64,000 nt of DNA from Pseudocercospora fijiensis CIRAD86 (GCF_000340215.1 NW_006921532.1:7096550-7160549), one strand, 5' to 3'; positions 11,740-20,952 are shown, numbered from the stretch's first letter. Program-made: numbers and translations. The notes: generated by a model from the sequence alone, not told the origin.

Positions 11740-14250
11740 ACAAGGCCGGATAACTAAGAAGCAGTACTTCGGCTATATTAAACGACGACGCAATAGCAAT
11801 AGTAAGGGCAAAAGTAAGGAAAAACAGGACGAGAGCGCCTCTAAAGAAGAGACCTTTGTTAGATAACGTTAGAAGCCTAAATTCAAGCTAGTTGCGCCCT
11901 ATAAAGTGTCCTTTATTATAACAATATATCGGCTAGAAGGTGTTTGATAAGAACCTATATATATTACGAGAGGCTAATTCGATAGCGGACATATATACGA
12001 CCTAGACCTTCTTAATAGCCGGAAGTTGAACAAATACGTCCGGAATATAATTAAGACTAATATAAATAACTCTCCGAGAGCTAGACGCGTTATTAACCGT
12101 GTTAGTAATGCCTTGAATAGACAACTTGGAAGTAGGCGACTATTTAGTAGCTAAAACGCGTACTAAGACGCCTACAACCTAGGTCGTTCTTCGCTATACT
12201 ATAACCGTAATAAGAGACAAGTTATATAGTAAACAAGAGGCAATATTCTAGTCTAATTGGAGGCCGCTTATAATAAGGCTACTAAGCTAGGTCTATACTT
12301 CTATAGCTTCGGAATAATAACTCCTAATAGCCTCCGAAGAGGCTTTGTATTTACCGAGCTAGCTAGCATTAAATTGCTTCGGAAATATAGTCGTATTATA
12401 CTAATAGACGATATATACGACACCTGTAAGACTAGCTTCTATCTCTGCAACCTTATAGTACCTAACGACTATCTAAAATAGCGACCTATAGCTTATATAG
12501 CCTTAGAAAGCAAGTATAGTGTTATATATGCTATAGGTCTTCGATACCTAGCTTATTAGGCCGGTTATAGCGAGATTGGCGGCTAGTTACTATAATAGAT
12601 AGTAACTAACGACTCAGCTAGCGAGCAAGCGGCTATTACAACCGTATTTCTAGAGGTCTAACTAAGGCTTTATTAGCGCTATTAGTTAGAGATTATTCGG
12701 AAGAAGTTTCTACTAAATTCACTATATAAGAAGGTCTATAGGTGCTTGCTAAGGGCACTTTATAACGTTAAGAATAATAAAGAGTATATTCAAGCGCTTG
12801 CTAATGCCGAGAGGGCTTTGCTAGGAGGCAATAACGACCCTCTAGCTAGCTATTTAAGGAAGGAATAGGGTTTCTAGTACGCTAGCATATAGTGTACTTA
12901 CTTAAGGCGGGACAATCCCTTACTTATATAGGTAAAACTAGCCGTTTCTTCCTATATAGGTATACTAGTTGCTAACCTTCGTATAGAACCGTACTACCGG
13001 GCCCGTTAAAGGCTAGCACTCTAAATATAAGGCTAAAGTTAAGAAGGTAGCTAAGGCTAACTTCTCGCTCTCTAGTATTATTATCTACGCAATTAAGACT
13101 AATAAGAAGTAGTATAATAGAGCTATTAAGGCGGCTAATAAGAGCTAGTAATTACCTCTCTTCCGACGCACTATTAGCAGTATAGAGGTCTTCTAGCAAC
13201 TACTATATTTAGTCTAGGTCCTTCTAGCTAAGTAGTACTCGAAGGCTTTAGCTTACGTTAAACTCGGTATACTACAATAGAGCCGATTTAAGCGTTACGA
13301 GATCCACGACCTGCTAGTAGAGTGTGTATGCTATTTCTAGGCGACTTATTATCTACCTTGCTAGTATATCTAGATTAATACCGAGTTTAAAGACAACCCT
13401 ATTAGTAAGGATATTGCTAAGACCTACGTACGGCGGTTTAAAGAGGTAGGTAGCCTTAAAGCGACTAGTATCTACTATAAATAGTAATAGGCGATTATAC
13501 TAGCTATTAAGGACGACGATAAGGTATTTCTTCCGTCTCGGCATAATAGCGACAATATAGGCGCTCTCGAGCGGACTAATTACCTACAACTATACTCGCT
13601 TCTTAAGAACGTTAAGTTTAACTTCTATAAGAAGTTAGACGAGGTAAGAACGCGACTCTTAGCGCTATAATATCGTTCCTTTATAAACTAGCTGTTGTCT
13701 AATTATGCCGCCGAGGCAGTAAGAATATCGTTACTTCTATCCGTTAACGAGTTCTTATAACTATAATAATAGCCGCCGTAGCAAGCCGCCGACGAGATAG
13801 CCTATATACCGGAGATAGTCTTCGATATATACGCGGAAGAGGAAGAGATAGAAGATATTAATACGATAGATAAGAATAATATAGACAACCTACTAGCGGT
13901 AAGAGATAGAATAGATACTATAATAGCAATAAGCGAGTAGTCTAATAAGGAGGCAACTACTATAATACGAGACCTATAATACACGCCTTATAGATACGTT
14001 GTCTATACTATACTACCTCGTTTTCGAGATATAGCGGCGCTAATACTAAGCGAGTTACTGTTTCTAATAGGTCTTCTAGTAGGCTTATTTTATAGCGTAG
14101 GTCGACCTTAGTACTAAGCACTCGATCTATAGGTTATCGAGTTTAATAGGGTAATAGGTCTACGCTATAATATCTATATATACGCGCTCGAGAAGATAAT
14201 CCTATATTAGTCGCTATACTAGTCGCTATTTAGTAATAGCGATAGTAAGT
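11740..14250 (+). pseudogene. MULE transposase (FAR1/MULE DDE type), RIP-inactivated
   Basis: Transposase that would cut and join the element ends. The clearest block is a stop-free frame at 12257-12481 containing IILIDDIYDTCKTSF, which corresponds to the MULE core around the first catalytic Asp. Downstream is IVTNDSASEQAAI (about 12600), matching the second-Asp block, then the usual helical stretch. A SWIM zinc finger follows at 13323-13367: CVCYF, then LPC, with the final His codon reading TAT. The SWIM block is in another frame from 12257, so a frameshift or an intron lies between. The C-terminus is acidic (13,840-13,960). Ends are approximate. Confidence 0.75.
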
Positions 14251-14408
14251 AAGCGAGGAAGAGGCGGCGAGAATAAGTAATAGGCAGGCGTAGATAGCAA
14301 TACCTTAGAATGTAATATAACGGCTATACTATATATAAACTTTAGCTTTATTAATATATCGACTAATCGACGATATATATTAGTAGTACTATTAGTAGAG
14401 AACAGGCT

Positions 14409-14520
14409 ATACGCGAGGCCCGGAAATTAAGCGAGATAATATAGCAAAACAGGGTCTTGGCGGGAAAGACGTAATTGCCCCACCTCGCTTAAACAGATCT
14501 GTTGGCAGAATACAGACTAC
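14409..14520 (-). repeat. MULE right terminal inverted repeat
   Basis: Inverted partner of 11380-11498. Its outer 60 bp keeps many CA and TG dinucleotides (such as TTGGCGGG and GTTGGCAG), unlike the left arm, so RIP stops inside this repeat at the border of the gene island. Confidence 0.88.
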
Positions 14521-15322
14521 CCTCCATCAAAGTTGGCTGCATGCTGATAACGCGAGCTGGGGGCGGAAGCGATGCGATTGGGTGTGCAAAAAGTATGGAG
14601 CCAGGGTGGGACGATGTCGGCTCAGGGCGGACTTCACGCTTCTCCTCTAATTTTCACGAGGCGTCTTTTTAGAATATTCACTATGCGAATGTGCATTTAT
14701 TCTCCTTTGATGTGAATGTGAGGCATGAAAGATTGCTGTGTGGGATGATGGAGACAGTGCAGGACGGACTGCGGATTGTGAAATAGGAAGAGCGAATTCA
14801 CTGAGGAGAACACGTGCCAAGAGATGGAAAGCTGATGGGCAAGAGATGTTCAAATGAATAAATGGGCGGATTACATGTCTGAGGAGGCTGGTGTGAGCAG
14901 GCACACGGTTGATAAGTGAGTAGGATGAGAAGGCCGGGGGACAGGAGTGTTCGCTGCACGCCCGAGTCGCTTCCTTCCATACTGCTCACATGCTGGGACC
15001 AGGACCTCCAGCAAGCACATGTGCCTGGCCTCCTGCGACTCCATGAGCTTGCAGTGACATGCGATCATCGACGAGCCAAGAACGGGATCGCCGCCAGCCA
15101 AGTCACCACCCCAAGACATGTCCACTCGGCGGCACTGCTCCTCCTGAGGCTCGCAGCAGGACGCCCTGGCCGCGATACATGTTCACGACGACGAGCTCCC
15201 ACGAGCCGCGCCCAGGGAAACTTCGTAGCCGTTCCTCCTCCTCTTACCCCGCCATTTGTTCCGGCTAAACCTCGCCGGAAGGCGTCAAGATACATAAACG
15301 AATTGAACCAGCTCAGCCAATC
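14521..15322. other. island intergenic region, no supported gene
   Basis: Normal-composition sequence (CA and TG frequent) between the MULE and the 5S-like sequence. Overlapping open frames on both strands (longest 155 codons) have no recognisable domain and mutually conflicting reading, so none is called. No tRNA seen. Confidence 0.6.
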
Positions 15323-15440
15323 ACATACGGCCACAGGTTCGGTGGTAAACTCAAGCAGGTCGCTCCTGCGATTTGAGCGCTGAACCGCGTGCTTAGTACT
15401 CGGGTGGATGACCACCAGGGGCTGATTTCCCTCCCCCCCA
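15323..15440 (+). pseudogene. diverged 5S rRNA gene or pseudogene
   Basis: Starts ACATACGGCCACAGG, close to the fungal 5S start ACATACGACCATAGG. The central promoter block reads GGTCGCTC (canonical GTCCGCTC). The 3' domain reads TTAGTACTCGGGTGGATGAC then CACCAGGG, the best-conserved part of 5S rRNA, at the right distance (base 71 versus 73). GGTTC and GAACC can form helix II. The 3' strand of helix I (expected to end TTGTATGT) is not recognisable and no T-run terminator follows, so it is probably a pseudogene or a divergent 5S variant. Dispersed 5S copies are normal in filamentous ascomycetes. Confidence 0.65.
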
Positions 15441-15599
15441 GTTCAAGTCCAACCTCAGATTCGTCTGTAACCGCGCTGTCCTGCGAGGCTCGATTGCTGT
15501 AACCGTGAAAGCAATCAGATAGCAGTGCTATGAAATCATGTTACCGTCGGTTCATTGCGAAGGTGTCACCTCCGGGGAAGATCACGTGCTGTATGTACA

Positions 15600-15729
15600 A
15601 TTTTTTTGTTTTTCTTTTGCCCTTTCTTTTCTACCTACCTACCACATTACTCACTCACTCATCCGACTCGTCAAGTCGCGCTCATTGCCATCGCTTTTCC
15701 TTTTTTGTGTTCAGCGTTTGTTCACCACA
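15600..15729 (+). promoter_or_regulatory. pyrimidine-rich promoter/5' leader
   Basis: A long CT-rich stretch with T-runs followed by CACCACAATGG resembles the core promoter and leader of expressed fungal genes. It precedes the short frame at 15730 and, 280 bp further on, the membrane protein gene at 16009. No TATA box is obvious. Confidence 0.45.
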
Positions 15730-15872
15730 ATGGCCACGCCCATGAGCGAGCGCCGGGAAGATGGCATGTTTACGAGTCACCTGAAAAAAGCGCATGTCTA
15801 ACGCGAATGAACAGGGGCAATATGCGCTGTAATGGCAATGCCGCGATATTAGGAAGCTCCGTCATGGTATAG
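15730..15872 (+). CDS. possible short spliced ORF or uORF upstream of the 16009 gene
   Basis: ATG at 15730 has an excellent context (CACCACAATGG). Unspliced, it encodes 23 residues. A candidate 47-bp intron (15768 GTTTAC, branch CTAAC, ACAG ending 15814) would join it in frame to a second exon ending at TAG 15870-15872, giving 31 residues. The donor is not the usual GTAAGT/GTATGT type. It could be an upstream ORF in the leader of the 16009 gene rather than a gene. No function assigned. Confidence 0.2.
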
Positions 15873-15876
15873 CTGG
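15860..15876 (+). repeat. 17-bp direct repeat, first copy
   Basis: CGTCATGGTATAGCTGG, identical to 16389-16405. Both copies place TAG as a stop after a Val-Met-Val ending. Confidence 0.9.
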
Positions 15877-16008
15877 CGTTGAATCTTGGAACTGACAGCT
15901 TGACACATGAGGACATGCCGAGCGATCCTCATCAGCGTACACATAAAATCCACTGCACGAGAGGCAAGTCAGTCAGAGGCTGTGCACAGTGTAATCTTTC
16001 ACTTCAAC

Positions 16009-16401
16009 ATGTCTCACACAGATCTCCGCCTCCGGGGCTCGAACGCCGGTGTCTTCGCTTCGCCGATCGACCGCCACAACACCTTTGCAAATTTCCGATT
16101 GCTCCTCTGCACTCTCGGCGCCGCTCTCACCATCGCACTGTGCTATACGGCAGTCATGGAACTTGAAAGCCCAGCAGCCTCGCCTTTTCCAGAGTTACGC
16201 ACTCGACTCCCATATTTCAGCCGCTGCTTGAAACTTCTGGGCATGACTGTCAAAGGCGTGGGCGCGATGACGTTTGTTTGTCTATTCATCGCCATCGGGC
16301 CAGTGTTATTGCTAGTCGGATTCCATCTGTACAAGGCATATCAAGCTTCTGTCCGCACAAGCGATCCGCGAGGGGCTTCGAAAACGCACGTCATGGTATA
16401 G
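16009..16401 (+). CDS. small two-pass membrane protein, unknown function
   Basis: A 130-residue protein that I do not recognise. ATG 16009 was chosen over the upstream in-frame ATG 15907 because its context (TTCAACATGTC) is better and the upstream extension is basic and low in complexity. Two hydrophobic segments are predicted at residues 30-49 and 84-106, with a short polar loop containing ESPAASPF between them and a basic C-terminal tail (YQASVRTSDPRGASK). No cleavable signal peptide is obvious. It lies on the same strand as the larger two-pass protein gene at 16892, 490 bp upstream of it. CA/TG content is normal and the frame is intact. The stop lies inside the second copy of a 17-bp repeat. 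Confidence 0.55.
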   Translation: MSHTDLRLRGSNAGVFASPIDRHNTFANFRLLLCTLGAALTIALCYTAVMELESPAASPFPELRTRLPYFSRCLKLLGMTVKGVGAMTFVCLFIAIGPVLLLVGFHLYKAYQASVRTSDPRGASKTHVMV

Positions 16402-16405
16402 CTGG
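16389..16405 (+). repeat. 17-bp direct repeat, second copy
   Basis: Exact copy of 15860-15876, spanning the stop codon of the 16009 gene. Confidence 0.9.
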
Positions 16406-16891
16406 AATTTGGGTGGGTGCGAAGGCCAATCGGCCGGCGACGTGCGGAAGTCGTGTTTGCCAAAGAGAGAGGTAAGCAATAATTCTCTTCGAGAGCTACA
16501 TCTCCACTTGCTGAAGCTTGAAACAGTCTGCCATCTCCACGTCCTACAGCTTGGGATACATCGCAAAGACGTTCAAGGACGTTATCATGCACTTGAGAGC
16601 GATTGAAGCGTGAGTCACGCCTTTCGAGCAGTTCGTAGAGGTACAAAATGCAATGGCAGTTTATTCAGTGCTTCCTTGGCAGTTGGCCAGAACCAAAAAG
16701 CAAACTCATCCTAAGCCTCTGCTCTAGCAAAGATTGGTACCTCGAATGCTAAGCAGCAAGTCTGGACGGATGGATGGGTAATGAAGGTGACACCTATTTA
16801 ATTGATGGCACGCTACATCAGAAGCTAACATCCAGCTCCATGTCCCTCTTGTCTCCGGGCATGCTCTACGTCGAGCAAACAACACGCGCAA
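16402..16891. other. intergenic/leader region
   Basis: Non-coding spacer between the two membrane protein genes and presumed promoter and 5' leader of the second. Several short frames overlap on both strands, none with a recognisable domain. Confidence 0.55.
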
Positions 16892-18328
16892 ATGTCGGCG
16901 GAACATCCAGAAGACCCAAAAACCACGGCGACGCAAAACGAGATGCCCGGCCAACCTGGACTCCGCAATCCATTCATCTGCAAAGATCCTGTTCCGCTCA
17001 GCATGGAACATCCGGACCAGCGCGGGACGCCGAACAAGAGACAAGCGATATTCTCGGATACAGATTGCTCGCCAGGACTCACCTCTCCGACAGTCTTCGA
17101 TCCCGAGGCTCTGCGCACGTATAGTGACACCTCGCCTGAGGTAGAGGACCGTGCCGTCCTGTCAACGTGGGAGACGTCAAAGAGCAAGCCCAACGTGCTA
17201 GATGAGATCGAAACCCGACAAGACAGTCTGGACCGTGTCCCGAGACAACACAGGCGCTCATCGCTGGTTTCTGTGGAGATTGAGTATTGGTCTCGCGAGT
17301 ATGATCCTGCAGATCCAGACAACTATGATGAAGGCATCTCACCCACGGATATGCGGGGTGTTTCTCCTGATTCCCAAAACTTCGAAGGACAGAATCCGCT
17401 CCTCGAAACCCTCTTCCTCAATCAACGACGTCCAAAATTCTCCATGCCACCAAATACCACGCCACCATCAAGACCCAAACTAAACGTATACCAACCCGGC
17501 CCACCGCTCAAAGGCTCTCCATTACCCCCTCACCGGGATCCAAAGCACAGCCACTCGCGAAACGACACACGAGTCACTAAACTCTCCGACTACGGCATCC
17601 ATCCCCCAAAAGAAAAATCTGGCCGATGGTGGTCCATATCCAGAAGGTCTTCAGACAAGTCCCGCATCGAATCCCGAGACGGGTACAGGCCAAGTCGCTG
17701 TGGACTCCTCCCCAGCCTTCCCGAAAGCATCGTAGAGCAGAGCCTCCGACCGACGTCGAGCACGCTGCGCGAATTCAGAACGTCCGGCGATCCGCTGGAA
17801 TCGAGAATTTGGGAACGCGATTCTAGGACTGCGTATGATGTGATGCGAAAAGGAGGGTTGAAATCGAAGTCGAAGTTGGAGAATGAGAATGAGAATCGGA
17901 GAGGACGGAGCGATGCCACTGCAATCGATGCGCGCTCGTGGGTACAGGCGTGGTTGGATTTCGAGGATTTTGGACCTGCTTCTTGGGAGAGAGGGGGGAG
18001 GTTAGTTTTACCTTCTGCTGTGTATTATGCTTGGTGGGCGATGAATCTGGGAGTGATGGGGTCGACGATTTTTTGTTTCGTCTATGCTGCTTCGTATGAT
18101 GATCCTGGAGCGGCTTTGGTAAGTGATTTGAATATGTTTCTTTCGATTGTTGATTGTATGCTGATTTCTTTTTTACAGCTTGGCGTTCTTTGCGCTACGA
18201 TCTGGCTTACTCTCTTGGCGGGTGCTTGTCTGTGGTGGCGTAGGTCGGGGATTTTTGAAGAGCAGACAGAGTGTTCTGAGCGGAGCCCATTGTTATCGAA
18301 GAAGAGGAAATCCAGGTCATACGTGTAA
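16892..18328 (+). CDS. fungal two-pass membrane protein with long disordered N-terminus
   Basis: Unknown function. Unspliced the frame is 478 codons; removing the intron 18119-18178 gives 458 residues. Residues 1-370 are polar, rich in Ser, Pro, Arg and Asp and probably disordered and cytosolic, with many SP/TP and RRxS sites that could be phosphorylated. Membrane segment 1 is about residues 377-402 (YYAWWAMNLGVMG, then FCFVYAA). The intron falls just after it. Segment 2 is residues 410-431 (LGVLCATIWLTLLAG). The tail carries an acidic dileucine-type signal (ERSPLL) and a basic end, which may direct endosomal or vacuolar sorting (inference). Ends 62 bp from the convergent oxidoreductase gene. 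No RIP damage. Confidence 0.7.
   Translation: MSAEHPEDPKTTATQNEMPGQPGLRNPFICKDPVPLSMEHPDQRGTPNKRQAIFSDTDCSPGLTSPTVFDPEALRTYSDTSPEVEDRAVLSTWETSKSKPNVLDEIETRQDSLDRVPRQHRRSSLVSVEIEYWSREYDPADPDNYDEGISPTDMRGVSPDSQNFEGQNPLLETLFLNQRRPKFSMPPNTTPPSRPKLNVYQPGPPLKGSPLPPHRDPKHSHSRNDTRVTKLSDYGIHPPKEKSGRWWSISRRSSDKSRIESRDGYRPSRCGLLPSLPESIVEQSLRPTSSTLREFRTSGDPLESRIWERDSRTAYDVMRKGGLKSKSKLENENENRRGRSDATAIDARSWVQAWLDFEDFGPASWERGGRLVLPSAVYYAWWAMNLGVMGSTIFCFVYAASYDDPGAALVSDLNMFLSIVDCMLISFLQLGVLCATIWLTLLAGACLWWRRSGIFEEQTECSERSPLLSKKRKSRSYV
18119..18178 (+). other. intron of the two-pass membrane protein gene
   Basis: 60 bp, donor GTAAGT, pyrimidine-rich 3' part with branch-like GCTGAT, acceptor TTTACAG. Phase 0, a multiple of three and without an in-frame stop, so retention would add 20 mostly hydrophobic residues between the two membrane segments. 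Confidence 0.85.
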
Positions 18329-18390
18329 CTCAATGTCTCTGAGAGAGAATTGGACGATCACGACGGAAATATTTGAATCCCATCTCAAAT

Positions 18391-19590
18391 CTAAAGTCTC
18401 GCCTCCCCCTTCACGTTCCTCTCCTCCACCCACTCCTTCGAAAACTCATAATCAACATACCCCTCCGGTCCCGCCGTATAAAAGCTCCCACGATCCCATC
18501 TGTTCAACTCAATCCCGTTCCGAACCCTAAACACCAAATCCGGATTCGAAATAAAATACCTCCCAAACGCAACCGCCACATTCTCCCCGGTTGCAAACTC
18601 ATTCACGACCCACGCAGCCTTCTCCTCCGTAAAACCCCCCGCAAGAATGATGGGGACCTCATCCCCCCAAACCTCAAGAAACCGCTTGAGTTCCTCCGTC
18701 CCCCTCTCAAAATACACCCCATCAGCCGCACTGCCCGACTTTCTACTCTCAATCAAATGCAAATACGCAAGATCCAACTTCTTCAACTCCTCAATCACAT
18801 ACTCGAATTGCGGGATCGGATTCTCCATTCCCATGCCTTGGAATTTTCCCCAGGGGGATAATCGGATTCCGACTTTTTTGGAATCTCCGATGGCTTCGAT
18901 GACGGCTTTGGTCACTTCCAAACCGAATCGGGCGCGGTTGGGGATGTTGCCGCCCCAGCCGTCGGTCCGTTGGTTGGAGACGTCTTGGAAGAATTGATCG
19001 ATGAGGTAGCCGTTTGCGCCGTGGATTTCTACGCCGTCGAAATTCGCTTCGTGGATGGCGGTTTTTGCGGCACGGGCGTAGTGTTGTATGAGTTGGAAAA
19101 TTTCGGGTTCGGTGAGTTCTTTGGGGATGGTGGTGGGGCCGCCGGAGTTATTGGTTTGGGAGGGATCGACGGGGATTGCGCTGGGGGCTTTGACTTCATA
19201 GGGACCTCCTTCTTCACTCTCCAAGACGGAAGATTGGGCGACTCGGCCTAGGGCCCAGAGTTGGAGGTAGATTGTGCAGCCTGCTTTGTGGACGGCTTGG
19301 ACGATTTCTTTCCAGGCTTGGATTTGGGTGGCGGACCAGATTCCTGGGATTCTTTTGTAGCCGCCTGCGGAGGGGGAGATGAAGGTTGCTTCGGTGATTA
19401 TCAGCGTTCCTGGCGTGCTGGAGCGTTGTTCGTAGTAGGTTTTGGCGTGTGGGCTGGGATTGTGGTGTTCGTCTGCGCGGAAGCGGGTTAGAGGGGCCAT
19501 TACCAGGCGGTGTTGGAGTTGATTGTGGCCGACTTGGAGAGGTCGGAAGAGTTTGTCGAGAGCCATGATCGTTGTTGAGCTCGAAGACAT
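18391..19590 (-). CDS. NADH:flavin oxidoreductase, old yellow enzyme family
   Basis: FMN-dependent ene-reductase that would reduce activated C=C bonds of unsaturated carbonyl compounds with NAD(P)H. 399 residues, the usual length for a single-domain TIM-barrel OYE. Visible family residues: MAPLTR with Thr35 (OYE1 Thr37), QLWALGR (Gln110, Trp112), the substrate-binding HGANGY with His190, Asn193 and Tyr195 (OYE1 His191, Asn194, Tyr196), QRTDGWGG, and the phosphate-binding FGRYFISNPDL near the C-terminus. No signal peptide or membrane segment, so probably cytosolic. No intron. Two starts are possible, Met1 (19590) and Met9 (19566). Convergent with the membrane protein gene. The physiological substrate cannot be told: roles range from stress defence to secondary metabolism. 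Confidence 0.95.
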   Translation of the reverse strand: MSSSSTTIMALDKLFRPLQVGHNQLQHRLVMAPLTRFRADEHHNPSPHAKTYYEQRSSTPGTLIITEATFISPSAGGYKRIPGIWSATQIQAWKEIVQAVHKAGCTIYLQLWALGRVAQSSVLESEEGGPYEVKAPSAIPVDPSQTNNSGGPTTIPKELTEPEIFQLIQHYARAAKTAIHEANFDGVEIHGANGYLIDQFFQDVSNQRTDGWGGNIPNRARFGLEVTKAVIEAIGDSKKVGIRLSPWGKFQGMGMENPIPQFEYVIEELKKLDLAYLHLIESRKSGSAADGVYFERGTEELKRFLEVWGDEVPIILAGGFTEEKAAWVVNEFATGENVAVAFGRYFISNPDLVFRVRNGIELNRWDRGSFYTAGPEGYVDYEFSKEWVEERNVKGEARL

Positions 19591-19790
19591 GATGTCTACT
19601 GGGTAAACGTCAAGATTGATGAAACTCTATTTCTTGATATCAAGGGTGATTCTTGGTGTGATTGGGAACCGATCGGTGTCAATGAGAGAATAGTCTATTG
19701 TATCAGGGTAGCGTGAAGAGCAAAATGTCATAGGCAGATGGAGATTGTGTGAGATGTTGTGATAGACCTAAATTTCAGCTTACAAATCCC
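19591..19790 (-). promoter_or_regulatory. upstream region of the OYE gene, last unRIPed sequence of the island
   Basis: About 200 bp of normal composition between the OYE start and the RIP-affected mariner. It must hold the OYE promoter unless transcription begins inside the transposon. No specific site was recognised. Confidence 0.4.
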
Positions 19791-19849
19791 TCGGGTATTC
19801 TATTCTCTAGAGCAAAAGGGTCGGGATTGCGGAGGAGGGTCTACTACTA

Positions 19850-20763
19850 TTCCGCAGTGATCTCTATAGTAATCGTGAAGCTATTCCTCTGCTATTCCTA
19901 CTGCTCTTTCTATGCTAAATATTACTATTTTAAGTATATATTATCGCCTTTTTAGTAGTATAGGCTATTCCGAGGTATTATTATCGCCGCGCCTACCTAT
20001 CGACCGCCCGCCCGCCTATCGACCGCCTAATACCTACCCTTACTATTTAAGATAATAACCTAATCTAATACTACCTCGACGATAGCTAGTTATTCGATAA
20101 GGTTACGAAGCTATTATAGTATAACAATCGGGGGTCTCGGATAGCAGTTTACGTATAAATAAAGAGATAGAGGGAGACTAAATCGGTAGTACTAATAAAG
20201 GGCGGAAGGCCTCGTATTATTATACTAGAAATAAGGGATCTTATAGTAGAAATAATGCTAGAGATACCGTCGTTATAGTATAACGAGATATAGTACTATC
20301 TACTAGATAAGTACTCGGAATAGATTAGTACTTAGACGATTGCGCGGTTATTAGTAGATAAGTACTTTACGTTTAAACTAACCTCTAGAACGGCTACGTA
20401 ACGCGACCTAGTCGCGAGAGCTATATTCGAGGCGTAGGTATAGTCCTTTAGTATCGATATAATAGTATATATAGATAAGAGCTATGTTAGCGATAGAGTA
20501 GTATATCGGAAGAGAGGTTAGGCGCCTCTAGGCATGCCGGCGTACGATATCTAGTACCTATACTATAGTAAGCGGTTCTTACTACTACCGGCGTATACTT
20601 CTAAAGGATATCTCGAGGACCCGTTAATTAAACCTAGTAGTATAAAGATAGCGGACTTCCTAGAATAGCTCTAGTTATATATACTACTAAAGATATAGCG
20701 ATATCTAAACCCGCGCTCGGTGTTATTAATAGATAACTGCTTAACCTATAGCCGCTAGTATAT
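19850..20763 (+). pseudogene. Tc1/mariner (IS630-type) transposase, N-terminal part
   Basis: DDE transposase split by the E1 retrotransposon. After a helix-turn-helix-like region (about 20,210-20,400) the catalytic domain reads VYIDKSYVSDRVVYRKRG, with the first Asp at 20474, then APLGMPAY, LLLPAYTSKGYLED and SVLLIDNC with the second Asp at 20732. This is the pattern of fungal Tc1/mariner/IS630 transposases (IDES...GW.P.G...DN). Six or more in-frame TAG/TAA are typical of RIP. The frame stops at the E1 LTR and resumes at 47585. The element's own inverted repeats were not identified; GC-rich repeated CTATCGACCGCC at about 19,996 may belong to its end. Confidence 0.78.
20759..20763. repeat. target site duplication of E1, left copy
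   Basis: TATAT immediately before the LTR; the partner is at 47580-47584 after the other LTR. Confidence 0.8.
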
Positions 20764-20952
20764 TGTAAGAAGGGTTATATTAGCAGGTAGATAGGGTAGT
20801 AGTAGGTATAGGTAGTATTCGATAGAGAACTAGGAGGAGAAGGAGGAAGGCAGGCTAGTTAGCCTAACGCTAAGCGCCAAGCCCTACCTAAGGCACTAAG
20901 ACCCTAGCTTTACTCGAGCTAGTTATATACTAATTACGTATAGCCTCTAATA
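20764..20952 (-). repeat. E1 3' LTR
   Basis: 189 bp, starting TGTAAGAAGG on the + strand; near-identical to 47391-47579. Confidence 0.92.

Larger units (their letters stand above)
11380..14520 (+). mobile_element. Mutator-like element (MULE), Hop-like size, RIP-degraded
   Basis: A 3.14-kb DNA transposon bounded by long inverted repeats (11380-11498 and 14409-14520) that enclose a decayed MULE transposase on the + strand. Size and TIR length resemble fungal Hop-type MULEs. No 9-bp target duplication is visible: the right flank CCTCCATCA has no partner at 11371-11379 because the Helitron 3' end lies there. The Helitron probably inserted at or next to the MULE left end and carried the left flank away. 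Confidence 0.8.

Noticed and set aside
13802..13984. 60-codon minus-strand frame in the MULE
   Set aside because: Antisense to the acidic C-terminus of the transposase.
14916..15415. Overlapping open frames on both strands (155 codons + and 116 codons -) in the island
   Set aside because: No recognisable domain, conflicting strands, and they overlap the 5S-like sequence; GC-rich sequence opens frames by chance.
15440..15452. tRNA-like B box (GTTCAAGTCC) after the 5S-like sequence
   Set aside because: No A box at a suitable distance and no cloverleaf can be drawn; chance match.
18391..19590. Secondary-metabolite gene cluster around the OYE gene
   Set aside because: Only one oxidoreductase is present, with no synthase, transporter or regulator in the island.
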